The translations under genes were made by a program, and so were the position numbers. From the NCBI GenBank assembly GCA_016081115.2, contig CM071925.1, positions 15,604,441 to 15,668,440 of the forward strand: a stretch of 64,000 nucleotides of DNA. Direction: 5' to 3'. The notes below the pieces were generated by a model that did no database searches, had not been told where the DNA came from, and saw nothing but the letters and a program-made list of their open reading frames with translations. Origin of the DNA: Rehmannia glutinosa (lineage: Eukaryota > Streptophyta > Magnoliopsida > Lamiales > Orobanchaceae). Below are positions 48,300 to 61,422 of this stretch, one piece after another (position 1 is the first letter of the stretch; the number at the start of each line of letters is the position of its first letter).

Positions 48300-51200
48300 A
48301 TATAATTGTCTTTGAGAGAAATAAAAATTTCTGACTTTATTGGGAAGACTTACATTGTATGTATTTACATAGTGAAATACACGAAGGGTTGGACAACAAC
48401 ATTTCATCTTCTTCATTTTGTCTCCTTCTTTCATCTTGTTCAAAGATCCTCTTCTCTTCTTCTCTTTTTTTCGTCATGTTTGCTTCTTTTTCTTTTCATA
48501 TGCCTTCCTGGCGCCTTCATCTTTTCTTATTCTTTCATGTCTCTCCCGCCATAGCCGAGTTTGTCTCTTTTTTTCTTCTATTCTTTTTGCATACTCGGCG
48601 TTAGTTTTAGCCACTCGCAAATTTGCCACTTGATCAAGCCCCCCACCCAAAGAGATCCCTCCTTTCTTTCCCCGGATCCACGTATTCAATATTCTTGGGC
48701 AGAGGCCTGGGTCCAAGCTTCTTCCTCCACTCATCGCTTCTTCCTCTACCTCGGGCGTATCTTGTCTTGGGGTCTTCTTCTTTCCCGGGAGTGACCAGCA
48801 GAGTGATCGCTTAGGTAGAGTCTGTTCACGCTGTCGCCGCCTTCTTCACATAATGTGAGACCCTTTTCCAAAGATACAAGTCCCAAGCTTGAGCCATAGA
48901 CATATTTGCAAAGTATCCTTGATTCGGCGTTTTGAATTCATCAGCGACGTGGCTCTGTCCCGACATCCGAAATGGCATAAGTGTCTCTGTCTCTTTGGAA
49001 TGCCTCCGTGTTCTTTCAAGATATTCATAACTCGGGCATCAATTCTTCATTCCACTTCCTTCATCCCCGCTTCAATTGTTTTTCTCTTCTCGGCCATAGA
49101 TACAAAGCAGAGTGTTGGAGTGGCGAGTCACGGGAGTTTTTTTCGATAATGTCAATCGTGAGAGGACCTTGTTGGGGGTTTGTGCAATCATCAAAGTCAC
49201 ATCATCGACCCTTCCCCCTCAACAAGCTTCCCTTTCTTTTGTTTTAAGACTTCCTCGGTGATTTTCCTTCTCTTTGCTCCTTTCTTTTCGACTTGATTTT
49301 CTTTGCTTTAAGGTATTCCTCTTCCCCTTTTTGGCATCATCAAAGGATAGAGGAACCCCGGGGAACATCTTTGGCAAGCATGAAGTCGAGCCTGCGGATA
49401 GTCGAGTTTCGCTTCCAAGTCTGCGCGTTGTAAGCAAAGACGGAATTCGGATCGAGTAGCGTTGGACTCAAATCGAAATCGGCTTCATCTCGGCCATGAG
49501 AAGGCTGAATTTTCGAGTCATGTGTTCTTACAAACGCTGTAGATCATTCGTATTTTGCTCACGCGTAGCTTTATCTCGGCAGATGAGCTTCATGCATGTG
49601 CTCAATATGTTCTCTCAAACTTCGTTTTTGCATCGGCATTTTCGACTCTCCACACTAGCGACTTGTTGAACAATGTCTGAAGTATCTCACTTGTTCCACA
49701 CGCATTGTTTCTTCTTTGTTGCCACCATTCCCCGATTCGAGTTGTTGTTATGCCTCTCAAGTGAATTTGTGGGGTGGCATCTCTGTTGTCCGATCGCATA
49801 TCAAAGAGGCTCGATGCCTCTCCATCCGTTCAACCTCGGCCAAATAGTGCCTTGAACACTTTCGAACTTGGTGATTCTTCCATTGCGGTGATGGCCATGC
49901 GGCGTCAAAATCATAATTAGCATTTGGAACAATGGTGTCGATGGAAGAACAGGAGCTGGTTTGTGATAGCGTGCTCGTTCGTTTCGACTCTTAGTGGAGT
50001 TCGGTATCTCCGGTGAAAAAGGGAAAGATTCTACAAAAGATTCATCGCCGCCAACCGGGATCTGTTCAATGATGAGCGGTGCGCGTGAAGTTCTTTTGGG
50101 AATCGATCTGCTGCAGACTTGAGGAGCCTGTGCGGTGGTCCGTTGTTCAACCGGGTTTTGTTGTGAAGTGGTCCCGGTTTGCCGAGCATCACTGTCTCAA
50201 CCGTTGGTCTCGGTTCTGAGCTTTTTCGAGCCTATCTCAATAGCCGTTGGTCTCAATGATTTTTCCAATTCGTAGCGGTCCTCGGCCTTATCGATGGCGT
50301 CATCGGACGATGATGAGATTTCCATTGGTGGCTCATCATCAAAGTTAAAGGTTTGACGAGTAGTCTTGGGATCGACTTGCTCGTGCTTGGAACATCCGGT
50401 GAGTCTTTTGGATTTCGCAATGGGGATGACTCAACTTCTTCTTCGCTTCGATCCCGGAAAGGATACATCGGGATTATCCTGGGAATCATGAAATGCGCTT
50501 ATCTCCTTCTCGGATGGGTCGATTATAGCGGGAGGGATGTTCTCTACTTGACTTCTTTACCCCGGGAAGTCTCAACCTCCGTGGGCCTTCATTGCCTCCA
50601 GCGGTCTCTCTGCGGCGAGGCCTTGGTCCTCCCTTTCGACGAGTGTCATTTGTCTTAGGGTCTTTGCGGTGGCATCCATTGAGTCTCAACCCCATGGATT
50701 GCACTTTCATCGCCCAGTGTTAACTCCCGGCCGTTCCTTCTCGTGCCTCGATCGCATCGCAGCGTCATTATTTCCACGGCGGTTGGCACCTGGTCATTTG
50801 AGATGTGTCAATCGCCTCGAGCCGTTGATGGCAACTTCTTTGTTCTTCTTGTGTTTGTATTTTCTCTACTTCGCCTCCTTGATTCGTTGTGGAGTCATCT
50901 GCAGATCCTCCGAGGCCTTCTTTGCAGGTGGAGGAGTTTCCTCACCGGTGGCGCACCGGTTGAGTGACTTGGAATGGGGTCACTCGTCTCCAAGCTCCCG
51001 GCTTGCTTTCGATTGATTGTTCGGCCGTTGGGGCGGTGGTAACACACCTTCAATAGGGGTTGGCTCGATTTGGGGTCCCCACTATCCCGTTTCATCGCCA
51101 AGTCCCTTATGCTTCTTCTTCCGAGTGAGTGGGGAAGTGGTAGCGGCAACAACTTGATGGCGATTTCTTTGAACCACTCCCATTGGATCAATTTCGGTGT

Positions 51201-52965
51201 GTTCGGAGGACTCTCCTGGTCCCTCCATCAATCTTTGCTCGTGAAGGATTCTTGATTCGTGCAATGCTTGCTGCATTTGCAACTCTTCTCGTGCGGCGGA
51301 AGAAAGATTCTCCCGATCCTCATCATCATCGGAGAAGACATCAAGGAGAGGATGTGTGTGTTCGTCAGTGTGGGAGATAGGCGGATGCTTGCCTTCTCAC
51401 GTGCCTCGGCTTCCTCGACTTGCTTTTCTCTCTCCTTTTCCTTGTAAATCTGCAGGATGTCTAAGCGATTGTCTTCATCAAGTCTTTGGGGCACGATTTT
51501 AGTCGAGGAAATTTAGCGAGTTCCTCTTCTTCTTCTATAAACTCGGCCGTTGGAACTGTTCCCTTGACTTACTCAACTTCCATTTCCTCCACTCACGCAG
51601 ACGATTTTGGATGTCCGGGTAAGGTGGGGATAGGATCATTACATCACTATCTCGCTCAGCGGGTTCTTTGTTTGTGTTTTTGTGTGAACTACTGTTGTGT
51701 CTTGAGTTGCCTCGGTTGATCGCCTTCACGAGACTTGGTGTTTCATCAATTACATCTCGGGAGACTCTACTTCTCCGGTAGTCTCCGGTATCTTCTCTAG
51801 CCGAGTAACCGACTCATTTGGTTTCTCCGATTCAGATCGCTTGATGATTCTTCTTCATCTCCTTGTTTGTACCAGAGGGATTTGGTTCGAGAGACGGTGT
51901 CCCTCGAGTCTTGGGCGGCCGGGGCCGGTCTTTGGTGTCTTTTCGGGGAGCGGGCCGTCGTGGCTTCTCGGTTCTCCTCTTTTTGACGATCGGAGAAGGT
52001 ATTTGTGAGTCCTTCTCGACCGGCTGCTGCGGGCGGGAGACACGGCTGTAGGGGCGGGTGACTCGCTGCGGGGGCGGGAGCATGTTTGGTTTTCTTTTTG
52101 CGCAGGGGCGTGATCTTCTTAGTAGCTTCTTTGGGCAGCTCTCTTCTTGGGTGGAGAGAAACATTTGTATCTTGGTGGTGATTCCCCTCACTGGTGTCGC
52201 TCTCTCTTGGCGTAAGCTCTCTCTTGTGCGCGAGAGAGGTTTGCTCTGAACATCCTCTTGTTAACATGGAATGCCTTCCCATGTCTAAGAGGAACTCCTT
52301 TCACCTCCATTAGCCGGCCAATCACTAGGCCATATCCTAGGGATCCTCCAAATGTGTCATCTTCTTTGAAGGATTTGTTCCCACATTCTCGGCAGAGTCT
52401 CATTGTAGACAAACTCAGCCCGAGTTTATCTTCTTTGCTTCGATGATTGCGGCCATTACAATCAGCTTTTTTTTGATTGGTCAAAAGCCGCCAAATTTGA
52501 TGTCGATACATTTGGCAACTATGTCCAACATGACTTGTGATAATCCTCCTTCGATCTCTTGTTTGTTTGTATACACTATTTTATCAAGAAAAGTCGAGGC
52601 TTGGCTATTTCTTTCCAAGCATCGGCCAGGTTTACATCAACCGTTAATCTCGACGATCGCCCTCTGTGGTAGTGAGCAATGTTTGGCCAAATCTTGGCGA
52701 GAGATAGTCACCGCTTTCCGTGAGCAGATGACTTGATTCCTTCATCGTGAATCTCAAAGCATTCACGTAGAATTGTGCGACCTCCTCCACATATGTCATC
52801 GGGTATTCTATCGTCGAAACGGTTTTGCACGGACGTTTCTAACTTTTCAGCGATTTTCTTCACTAGGGTGTCGTCGGACCCCTGTTTCATCATTAAAGTC
52901 GAAATCCACCGTAGAGCGGTGTGGATTTGCTTTTCTAACTTGGTAAAGTCATAAGTTGGTGCCAT
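48300..52965 (-). pseudogene. Long extra coding region downstream of RNase H (envelope-position ORF), frame-broken
   Basis: It starts at MAPTYDFTKLEKQIHTALRW (52965), followed by SVQNRFDDRIPDDICGGGRT. It continues through a segment with MRLCRECGNKSFKEDDTFGG (about 52400), a Pro/Ala- and Lys-rich low-complexity stretch (52290-51800), and Lys/Glu-rich likely coiled coils (51494-51350 and 48734-48474). At about 4.7 kb it is larger than gag. SIRE-type elements carry an extra ORF here, often called envelope-like, but I see no signal peptide or membrane segment that would support that role. Many one- to few-base frame breaks are present. Confidence 0.5.
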
Positions 52966-53689
52966 TTTTCAGGATTATATCAAGGAAAAACTCGAGAAAT
53001 TGACTTGAAGATAGATAGGGTTTCGAGAGAATTTTGCCTTTGCTTTTGAGAGAAAGAAATGAACAGTTTTTAGAAGTGTGAGAGAGAAAACGGACGAAAA
53101 TGGTTTAAATATGGTTTATAAAAGGGCGTGCGGGTGTTTTTTGAAATGTGATTGAAATCAACGGCTTAGATTTTGCACGCCTATTTAGCATTTCATGTCT
53201 CGTATTTAATGCGGCAAACATTTATATCCAATCATAAGCTTGGTGTGCGACTTTATGTCCGTACACATCATCATTATCGACGTATTTCTTAAAACATTCC
53301 CGCTTAGTCAAAACGACAGCGTTTTTGTCACTTTGCTCATAAGTTATTCAAACTTATCCCTTAGTCGATTTAACTCTACTTCTCACAGTTCTCTTAGTGA
53401 CTCAAACTATCGGTGACTCGATTTTGTAATCTTTTCCGTCTGGTGATTTCTACGGCCGATTTTCACTCTTTTTCACCCTTTTCATTTCCATTTCTCTTCT
53501 TTGATTCGCCCGAGTGTCACTCACTCAATTAACCCCAACTCATGTTTGAGTTCTTCAAATCTTGACTCACATAATGGTTTTGTGAAGATGTCGGCTAGTT
53601 GTTTATCGGTTGAAATATATTCCGAGGATGATATCCTTCTTTTCAACATGATCTCTTATGAAGTGATATCGACATCAATATGCTTTGTT

Positions 53690-54900
53690 CTTGAATGCAA
53701 CACAGGATTTTGAGTAATTGCAATTGCACTTGTGTTATCACACATTATTGGAATCTCTTTTTCCTCAATTTCATAGTCTCTCATTTCTTTGTCTCATCCA
53801 TAGGACTTGGGCACAACATTTTGCCAGCCTATGTATTATCGCCTCATTTGTGGAGGTGGCTATTGAGTTTTGCTTGCTTGCTAAACCAGAAATCGGTCTG
53901 TTTCTAGCATTTGACATGTGCCGAAGTGCTCTTCTGTCTACTGCATCATCCAAAGATAGTCGAGAATCTGAATAGCCAATTAGCTTGAATCCACCTTCCT
54001 TTGGATACCATAGCCTACTTCTTGGCTTCCTTTCAAGTATTTCAATACTCTCTTAGCATTTCTTTGTCATATGACTCTCTTTTGGAGCAGATTGAAATCT
54101 TGCACATACACCTACAAAGATAGGTGATGTACGGCTGCTTCTTTGTGAGATAGAGCAATGATCCAATAAGTGCTCGTGTCTTGTTTGATCTGAGGCTTGC
54201 CATCCGCATCCATGTCCATTTTTGATGTGTTCATTGGTATTTTTCTGAAGACTTCTCTTCCATACCAAACTTCTTCATTAAATCTCTGGTGTATTTTGTT
54301 TGACTTATGAAGGTTCCATCCTTGTTTGTTTCACTTGGAGTCCAAGGAAGAATGTCGACTCTCCCATCATGCTCATTTCAAATTTACTTTGCATGAGGTT
54401 TGAAAACTTTTCACACGACTCTTTGTTTGTGGATCCAAAGATGATGTCATCAACATATATTTGAACAAGTAGAATACTCTTCTTGTCTTGAATTACGAAA
54501 AGTGTTCTATCTACTTTTCCTTTTGTGAATCCATTTTCGATTAGGAATTGTGACAAGGTATCATACCATGCTCGGGTGTCTGCTTTCAATCCATACAGAG
54601 CTTTCTTGAGTTTGTATACCTTATCTCCAAGAGTCTTCTGTTCAAATCCTGGAGGTTGTTCAACATACACTTCTTCTTCCAATAAACCATTTAGGAATGC
54701 ACTTTTTACATCCATCGATATACAATGAAATTCTTGTGAGTCGTGCATAGGCAAGAAACATCCTTATAGCTTCCAATCTTGCTACGAGGGGCAAATGTTT
54801 CATCAAAATCTATCCCTTCTTCTTGGCAATATCCTTTGGCTACTAGTCTTGCTTTGTTTCTTACCACGAGTAACCTTCCTCGTTCATTTTATTTCGAACA
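53690..54900 (-). pseudogene. Copia reverse transcriptase and RNase H, frame-broken
   Basis: The RT core at 54754-54305 shows MDVKSAFLNGLLEEEVYVEQ, KLKKALYGLK and the catalytic YVDD in VQIYVDDIIFGS. RNase H follows at about 54030-53740 with KLIGYSDSRLSLDD, RPISGLASKQNSIATSTNEA and KCCAQVLWMRQ. Losses against the family occur in the middle of RNase H. The order RT then RNase H after integrase is that of Ty1-copia. Confidence 0.85.
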
Positions 54901-55299
54901 CCCATTTGGTTCCAATAACATTTTGATGTATGGGTCTTTGCACTAATTCCCATACTCTATTTCTCTCAAACTAATTGACTCTTCTTGCATAGCTTGAATC
55001 CAATGTGTGTCGTCCAATGCTTGGGACACATCTTTGGGCTCTATTTGCGAGATGAAGCATGTGAACATGGCTTCTTGTTGAGTTCGATCTTGTTTTGACA
55101 CCTTCTCTTATATCTCCAATGACAAGTTCGGTGGATGGTCTCGGCCATCTTACATCGAGTTGGAGTAAGTTAGCCGGATTGATCGACTTGCGGTGTGTTC
55201 TTTGTGGTCGACTCTCTCGTTATCACTTAGCCGCAAATTTTCCGGTTGTTTTTGAGATTCAGCTATCTCATCTTCTTTCGAATTGATGATTCGGCTTCA

Positions 55300-56300
55300 G
55301 CGTCCAAAGATAGGGATTCTTCAGTATGGTTGGATGATTCAACTTATCGGTGACTCTTCAATGTCTTCTCCATTTACATTTGGCTCATCGAATACTACAT
55401 GAATGGATTCTTCGTAACCATAGTTCTTTTGTTGAGTATTCTCAGAGGCTTTGCTTTCGGTGAGTATCCTAAGAAGATACCTTCATCACTTTAGCATCAA
55501 AAGCCTTTAGATTGTCTTTGCCATTGTTGTGGATGAAGCATTTACATCCAAATATTCTCGAAATATGCAACATTTGGTTTTCTTCCAGTCCGGATCTCAT
55601 AGGGAGTCTTTGTCAATTTTTTGTCTATTTATCATACATCTGTTTTGGGTGTAGCAAGTCGTGTTGATTGTTTCACCCAAAATCTTTTTGGTAACCCTGC
55701 TTGACTAACATGGTCTTCACGCTTGCTTCTTTGAGAGTTTGCTCTTTCTTTTCGCGCAACTCCATTCTCTTTGTGGAGTCCTTGCCGCTTTGATAGTTCA
55801 TGACCAATACCATTCTCAATACAATATCGAGTTATTATTCCATTGACAAACTCGGTTCCTCTGTCGATCTTATTTTGATGATGGTTTGACTCTTCTCGTT
55901 TTGAATCCTCTTCATCATTTGTGGTAGTTTTCGTAGAGTTTCTTTCTTCTTACACATGAATATTGTCCATGTATATCTTGAATAGTCATCTACTACCACC
56001 AAGGTGTATTTCTTTCCACTTATCTTTGTTGGTTCCATTGGGCCAAATAGATCCATATGGAAAGGCGAAGATGCAATATTCTTGTTGAGGATAGGCATGT
56101 CTTTTCTTTGAATGACGACTTGATTTGTTTTCCTTCGACATGCGTCACATATACTCTCTTTTTTGTATCGAGTCTGAAGTCCTTCTACAAGATGACTTCT
56201 TGCCCGCCTTGTTAATTGTTTTGAAATTCGGGTGACTCGGCTTTTTGTGCCACGACCTAACTTGATTCAAATTTGTGCTCTTTTGCTAGTAGAGACAGTC
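55300..56300 (-). pseudogene. Copia integrase with GAG-pre-integrase domain, frame-broken
   Basis: The zinc-type pre-integrase remnant (RARSHLVEGLQ, KESICDAC) lies near 56220-56140. The core follows with SSPFHMDLFGPMEPTKISGK and YTLVVVDDYSRYTW at 56098-55960, carrying the first catalytic Asp. The remaining catalytic region is spread over several frames down to about 55300. Confidence 0.8.
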
Positions 56301-57899
56301 TTTGGGTGTTGCATTGACCAATCCACTACATACATATTTTTCTGTCTACATCCTTGCAAAGACAACTTCATTTGATTCAATATCTTTGATTTGGCATATT
56401 CCCATGTTGAATCCAACGTTGTAACCCTTGTCCGCGAGTTGTGATGCTTAGCAGGTTAAAGTTGAGTCCTTCAACATATGCAACGCGTCGTGATTTCTAA
56501 TCCATTCCTCTTGATGGTTCCAATGCCTCTTATTTTACCAGGAGCTTCATTTCCTCCAAATATGACTTTTGCTCCTTTAACTTCTTGAATTTTGACAGAT
56601 TTTTCTTGTTTCTGTCATGTGTCCGGGAATGACCACTATCCATGTACCAGGTTCTTTGGCTTTTCAAATTGCTCCTCAACCGCAATCAAGGAAATTAAGT
56701 TTTAGGTACCCATACTTGTCCGGGTCTGAGGGGTTAGAATTGTAAGATGATCCAACCAACCTATAGCCAAATGATTTGACTCTAAGGGGTTGCCATCTAT
56801 CGAGTGCCATAATCATAATTAATCCCGCAAATTGCTTGGGGATTCTAGGTTCATACTCTTTGTCTCTTTTGTCAGATGTATGTATATGTGTTTTAGCAAT
56901 TGCCTTTCTTGGGTAGTTGTGGTGACTTTGAGTGTGATGCCTAGGTGCATAGGTGTCTTTGATGAAAGCTCTTATACTTTTGGAATGGCCTTTTCTTTGA
57001 GTTCTTGGCCTTTGCCATTTGGGCTTATATTCCATAAGTTTATCCGATAGTTCACATTATTCCAATCACTTGGCTTGGATATTTTCTACCATTCCCATCA
57101 TATGTATTTCTTTTATGGATTTTTCTGGGATTTTTGGTAGCTCTGCTTCCTTTTTACTGAGTATTTTTCGTTAGGAGTTTCTTTGAGGACTAATTTGTGA
57201 ATCTCTTCTCGGTGTCCTTTCAAAGACACTCAATCGGCCGTTTTCCTTTTCCTTTGTAACCAAGGCGGTTTGCTTGTTATTGTGCTTTGAGTGAATGTGT
57301 GTGCAACATTTAGAGTTTTGGATTTTTCGGACTCTTCATGACTTGAAGATCCTTTTTCCAAAATTACTCTTGAGGTTTGACATAGCACGAGAGGAATTAA
57401 ATCCTAAGCTGTCTTGTCTCCACATTCTCTTTGACTCATAATAAGATCATCCAATGATTTAGATGCCTTAGTGAATGAGGCAATAACATTCTTGAGGTCA
57501 TTCTCCTCTTTTCTATAGCAGTAATCGCTATCAATTTAGCATTTTCACTTTTAAACTTTTATTCTCACGGCTATTTGACTTAGAGTACTCGGCTCCTTAG
57601 TCACTTTGAGTTTTGGTTTTTTGAGTATTTGTTTTCCTCATTTAATAGTGTGTGTGAGGATTTAATGTGTTCAAAATCTTTCATCATTTTGCCTAATGAA
57701 TCATAAAGATCGGTGGGTGATGAAGTGTGTGTGTCACGATCACTTTGTCACTAGTGTAATACGAGTTTGTTGAGTTAGATTGTACCTCATCTTCTTGATC
57801 TTGTTCTTTGGCCATCAAGCGGATCAAGGCTTCTTCTTCGAGTCACTTGAGTGAGTAGTCGGCTTCACCGCTCTCTCGAATGTTGTCTCTCTTGACTTC

Positions 57900-59010
57900 A
57901 TTTTTTAGTAGATCTCGACCACCATCATTGCCTTTTTTCTTTTCTTGTCTTCTTCTCTCAAGATCTTCCTTTCTTCTTCATCCCCTGTACTTGTTGACTA
58001 CGAGGATATGGGACGATCAATGGCATAGTGACCTGGTTGTCTACGATTCCAACATAGATACTCAACCTTTTGATCGACTCTTTACATTCTTGGATTGTCA
58101 CTCTTTGATACTCAACTTTTTGATGATCTGTTCTCTTGGTTGGCCTATCATCCCTTGATTTGGAGGAGCCGAGTGTCTTCGGAAGATTCACCCTTTCTCT
58201 CTTGTAGTTCTTATTAAAGAACTTGTTAAATCTTTTAACCATCGCTATTTTTCCGGGTCAATTACTTTTTGACCTCGGCTCTCTTCCCATCTTTAACGAT
58301 TAGAAGCACTGTTTTGGGTACAAATTGCTCTCTTCCTGGTCTTTTCTTCTCTCACTCAAACTCGTAGGCTTTGAGGTCCGAGAATAACTCATGGTTGGAT
58401 GTCTTTGATAGGTCCATGGAATGTCTTAGTGCCATGACTTTCATTTCCCATTCATTTGGAAGACTTTTTAGATCTTCATACACATTTCTTCGTGTATATT
58501 CCTTTCCAAGTGCATGTGACTCATTTGTGATTTCGTGAACCGAGCGTCTAATTGATCCAGGTTCTCTCCGAGATCATTTTGAAGTTCTCAAATTTCAGAC
58601 GACCATGATAATTTGTTTTCTTTGATTTGCTCCGAGCCTTCACAAATCAATGTCACTTGTCCCGATTTCTTTAGCCGTTTTGCATGATTTGACTTTGTTG
58701 AACATGGCTTTGTCCAAGGTTTTGTAGAGGATGTCCTTGGCTACATTGTCCAGGTTATATCTTTTTCTGTCATCATTTGTCCACTCGGTTCTTGGTTTTT
58801 CAACCATGACCGGGTCTAGAGCAACATCTTCTTTCTCCTTCACCGCAACTCTTTCGTGCATATTTGTGTTCACCTTTAAGATTTGCAGAGGCCCATCTTC
58901 TATCACTATCCACATCTCATCATGTAATCTTTGATAGATGAGCTCGCATACGAATTTTCCAATCATCAAATTCTTCAATAGTGAACATAGGGATGCGTGT
59001 CAAATTTGCT
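57900..59010 (-). pseudogene. Copia gag (UBN2-type), frame-broken
   Basis: Readable parts are DEMWIVIEDGPLQILKVNTN, EWTNDDRKRYNLDNVAKDIL and DKAMFNKVKSCKTAKEI at 58978-58640, typical of UBN2 gag of copia elements. A degenerate CCHC zinc knuckle (reading C-W-N then QPGHYA) is at about 58080-58020. The protease region (about 56600-57900) is not readable in one frame. Confidence 0.75.
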
Positions 59011-59128
59011 TCCATGATAATAACTTTTAATGATAAAGAAGAGTTTTGAAAGTTTAAGTACTAAAGCAGACTTTGAAAAGTTTGGAGATCTAGTTCAAGA
59101 ACGGTGCGGAGGGTTCAATGAACCAACC

Positions 59129-59140
59129 GCTCCGATACCA
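59129..59140 (-). other. Primer-binding site of the copia element
   Basis: On the minus strand it reads TGGTATCGGAGC, two bases after the 5' LTR. It matches the complement of initiator Met-tRNA (TGGTATCAGAGC) at 11 of 12 positions. Confidence 0.85.
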
Positions 59141-59142
59141 CT

Positions 59143-60697
59143 TGTAGGTCCCAAGGGGTGTAAGTGTAAGGTTTAGAAGGGGGTTGAATAAACCTTACCA
59201 AATTTTCGATTTAGTCCTTTTAAATCTACTGAGTTGATACTACGAGTTGTGTCCTTGATGGATGATCAACTTAGTCACTCAAGAGAGTTAATCACTCAAC
59301 AAACTCAACTGAATTTGTTGATGGAATAACTCAATTTGTTAGCTCTAAATTAACGATTTGTGGTTTTGTTTTCAGGAAGACTTAACACCCTTAAGTTCGA
59401 TTAAGTAAGAGTTTAGTGCTTGGTTTAGTACTTATAATTTATCAAATGGATAGCAAATTTATCAACAGATATAAGCGATTAAAATTGCAAGAATTAAAGT
59501 GTTGAAATGTAAATGACACAATGAAATTTTTATAGAGGTTCGAAGATGGGGTAATTCTTCTACTCCTCTCTTCTCCAACTCCCTGGAGGAATCCACTAAG
59601 TAATGATCGGTTTACAAAGTGGTACAGTCCCAGATACAAGTCTTGATCACACAGGCCGACTTGATCCTTTGGGACTCGATCGGAGATGTCTTGATCACTC
59701 GGTGGCTTCTCGTGACGACTCACTTCTTCACAGGCAGGTATTTTGCGCACTTGCTACTACAACTCACTTCCTCAAGCTCTTTGGATTTGATCACGAAGCC
59801 CTCCAAAAGCTTAAGACTTGGCTCAACCTTGAACCTTCCTACAATCCTTCCCGGAATGTAGACCCCTTGTTTTCGATATTTTCCTCTTCAACCGATTGAA
59901 GTTATCTTTCCTTCACGGTGAGTGTTGGATTGATGTTCTTCGTAATGTAGGCTTGAGGATTGAGAATGTTTCGAGTTTTTCTACTATGCTTGTATATCTC
60001 ACATGTGTGTCATCTATATATCACTTGTTTCTCAAACAAACTCCTCAAAGCATTTTATAGTGAACTTTCAAAAATTTGCCCGTTGAAGAGATAGGCTTAT
60101 TTTTGAAAGTCACTTACGTCGTTGGCTTGTCTTGTTGCGAGTTCTTGGAATTTCCATTTCCTCGTATGAATTGTTCTTTCACCTTTTGAGTTCGACACGG
60201 TGTAGTGCTTCCCATCGTTCATTTCTTTTGCACGCTTCGGGACCGAGCACTCGAGAAAGGTGGTATGGAGATATTACTTGTTTAAGTAATTCTCTTGATT
60301 TCGTGGCAACGGATCTTTTCTGATTATCTCGACTTATTTGCATTTCCTTGCTTTTCCCTGGTGACTTAGAGTCGACTTCCAATCATGGATGATTCTTCTG
60401 TCACTTCAACTTGAGACTTGGCTTTTCTTGAGTTGACTTGATCGATGCTCCACTCACCGCATCTCACTGCTTCTTGAGAGAGTTCCCATCCACTCTTCTT
60501 TGCCATACTCATTGTCTCGCAATGAGTCTTCCTTCAAGTCTTGATTGTCTTCTTGCATGTTAGGCGCGAATCGACTTAACTCATTTTGGCCACCTCTATT
60601 TATTACAATGCATTTTACAACAAGAATTGGGGTGCCAACTTTCTATTCTAAGTTTTACATGGCATTCATCAAAATCTAAACAATAAAATTCCTAACA
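59143..60697 (-). repeat. 5' LTR of the copia element
   Basis: 1555 bp; promoter-side LTR on the minus strand. A TATA-like ATATATAG lies within the minus-strand text near 60010-60020. It differs from the other LTR mainly by short indels and local scrambles. Confidence 0.9.
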
Positions 60698-60702
60698 CAA
60701 CC

Positions 60703-61422
60703 TATTTTATTAAAAAAAATCTTATTTGTGTATTGTTTAAACTCATTCGGCAAACTCACAACTCACCTGGCATTCCTTTCCCCATTCAAATTTTTTCCCT
60801 ACAATTCCAACTTTAGTTCGACAAGAATTTTTGCTTTCTTCTCGGTTTAAACATGTAACACACATTTTTTTAAATTTCTTATCCTAATCTAACTTTTGTA
60901 ATAATTGATTTTAGATGATAATATATATAAATATTAGTGGAGTTAGCTTTTGTTAGACAAAACCACACTTTTCCCCCACCCCTATTTTATGTCACATGCA
61001 CCCATTTTTTTTTTCTACTATTCTGTGTTCTCTTCAAAATTTTAAAGGAAAAAGTGGGGAATATTTATTTTTCTCCCCTCCAACTCATATCTCATCATCA
61101 TCAGAAAAAAATTTCTTCTCTCACCATATACCTTAATCACTATTTTATCAATTTCTTGCCATTGATCAAACGAAGAACAGAAACAGGATGAATGTGATTC
61201 TTAATTCAAGATCAAGAGGAGCGACTGCAAAATTTTACTGTTTTCACTATGTGTGAGTGTGTGTGTGATATGTGTGTGTGCGTGTACTATGTGTGCTCGA
61301 GTGTGTGTGTTGATGTGTATATGTGTGTGTGTAAATTTGTGTGTCGGTGTGTGTGTAATACAGAGTGTGTGTGTGAAATATTTTTTTGTGTGTGTAATAC
61401 AGAGAGTGTGTGTGAAATATCC
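60703..61422. other. Flank right of the copia insertion, with a TG-rich microsatellite
   Basis: Continuation of the interrupted sequence from 46572. The part 61247-61412 is an imperfect (TG)n/(GTGTGT) repeat containing TACAGAG interruptions. Two short open frames over it are Cys/Val repeats produced by TG and are not genes. Confidence 0.6.

Larger units (their letters stand above)
46573..60697 (-). mobile_element. Complete SIRE/Maximus-type Ty1-copia retrotransposon, 14.1 kb
   Basis: Two LTRs in direct orientation (46573-48131 and 59143-60697) enclose gag, protease, integrase, reverse transcriptase and RNase H in copia order on the minus strand, then a long extra coding region. The insertion is flanked by CAACC on both sides (46568-46572 and 60698-60702). 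The LTR ends are TGTTAGG and CCTACA on the minus strand. The primer site matches initiator Met-tRNA. Long LTRs, size and the extra region point to the SIRE/Maximus lineage. Coding frames are broken in many places by small indels, so it is not a working copy as assembled. Confidence 0.9.

Noticed and set aside
48300..52965. Host resistance-type or nuclear gene inside the copia element
   Set aside because: The coding-like region lies between the element's RNase H and polypurine tract on the same strand, the usual place of the extra SIRE ORF; no introns or host domain were recognised.
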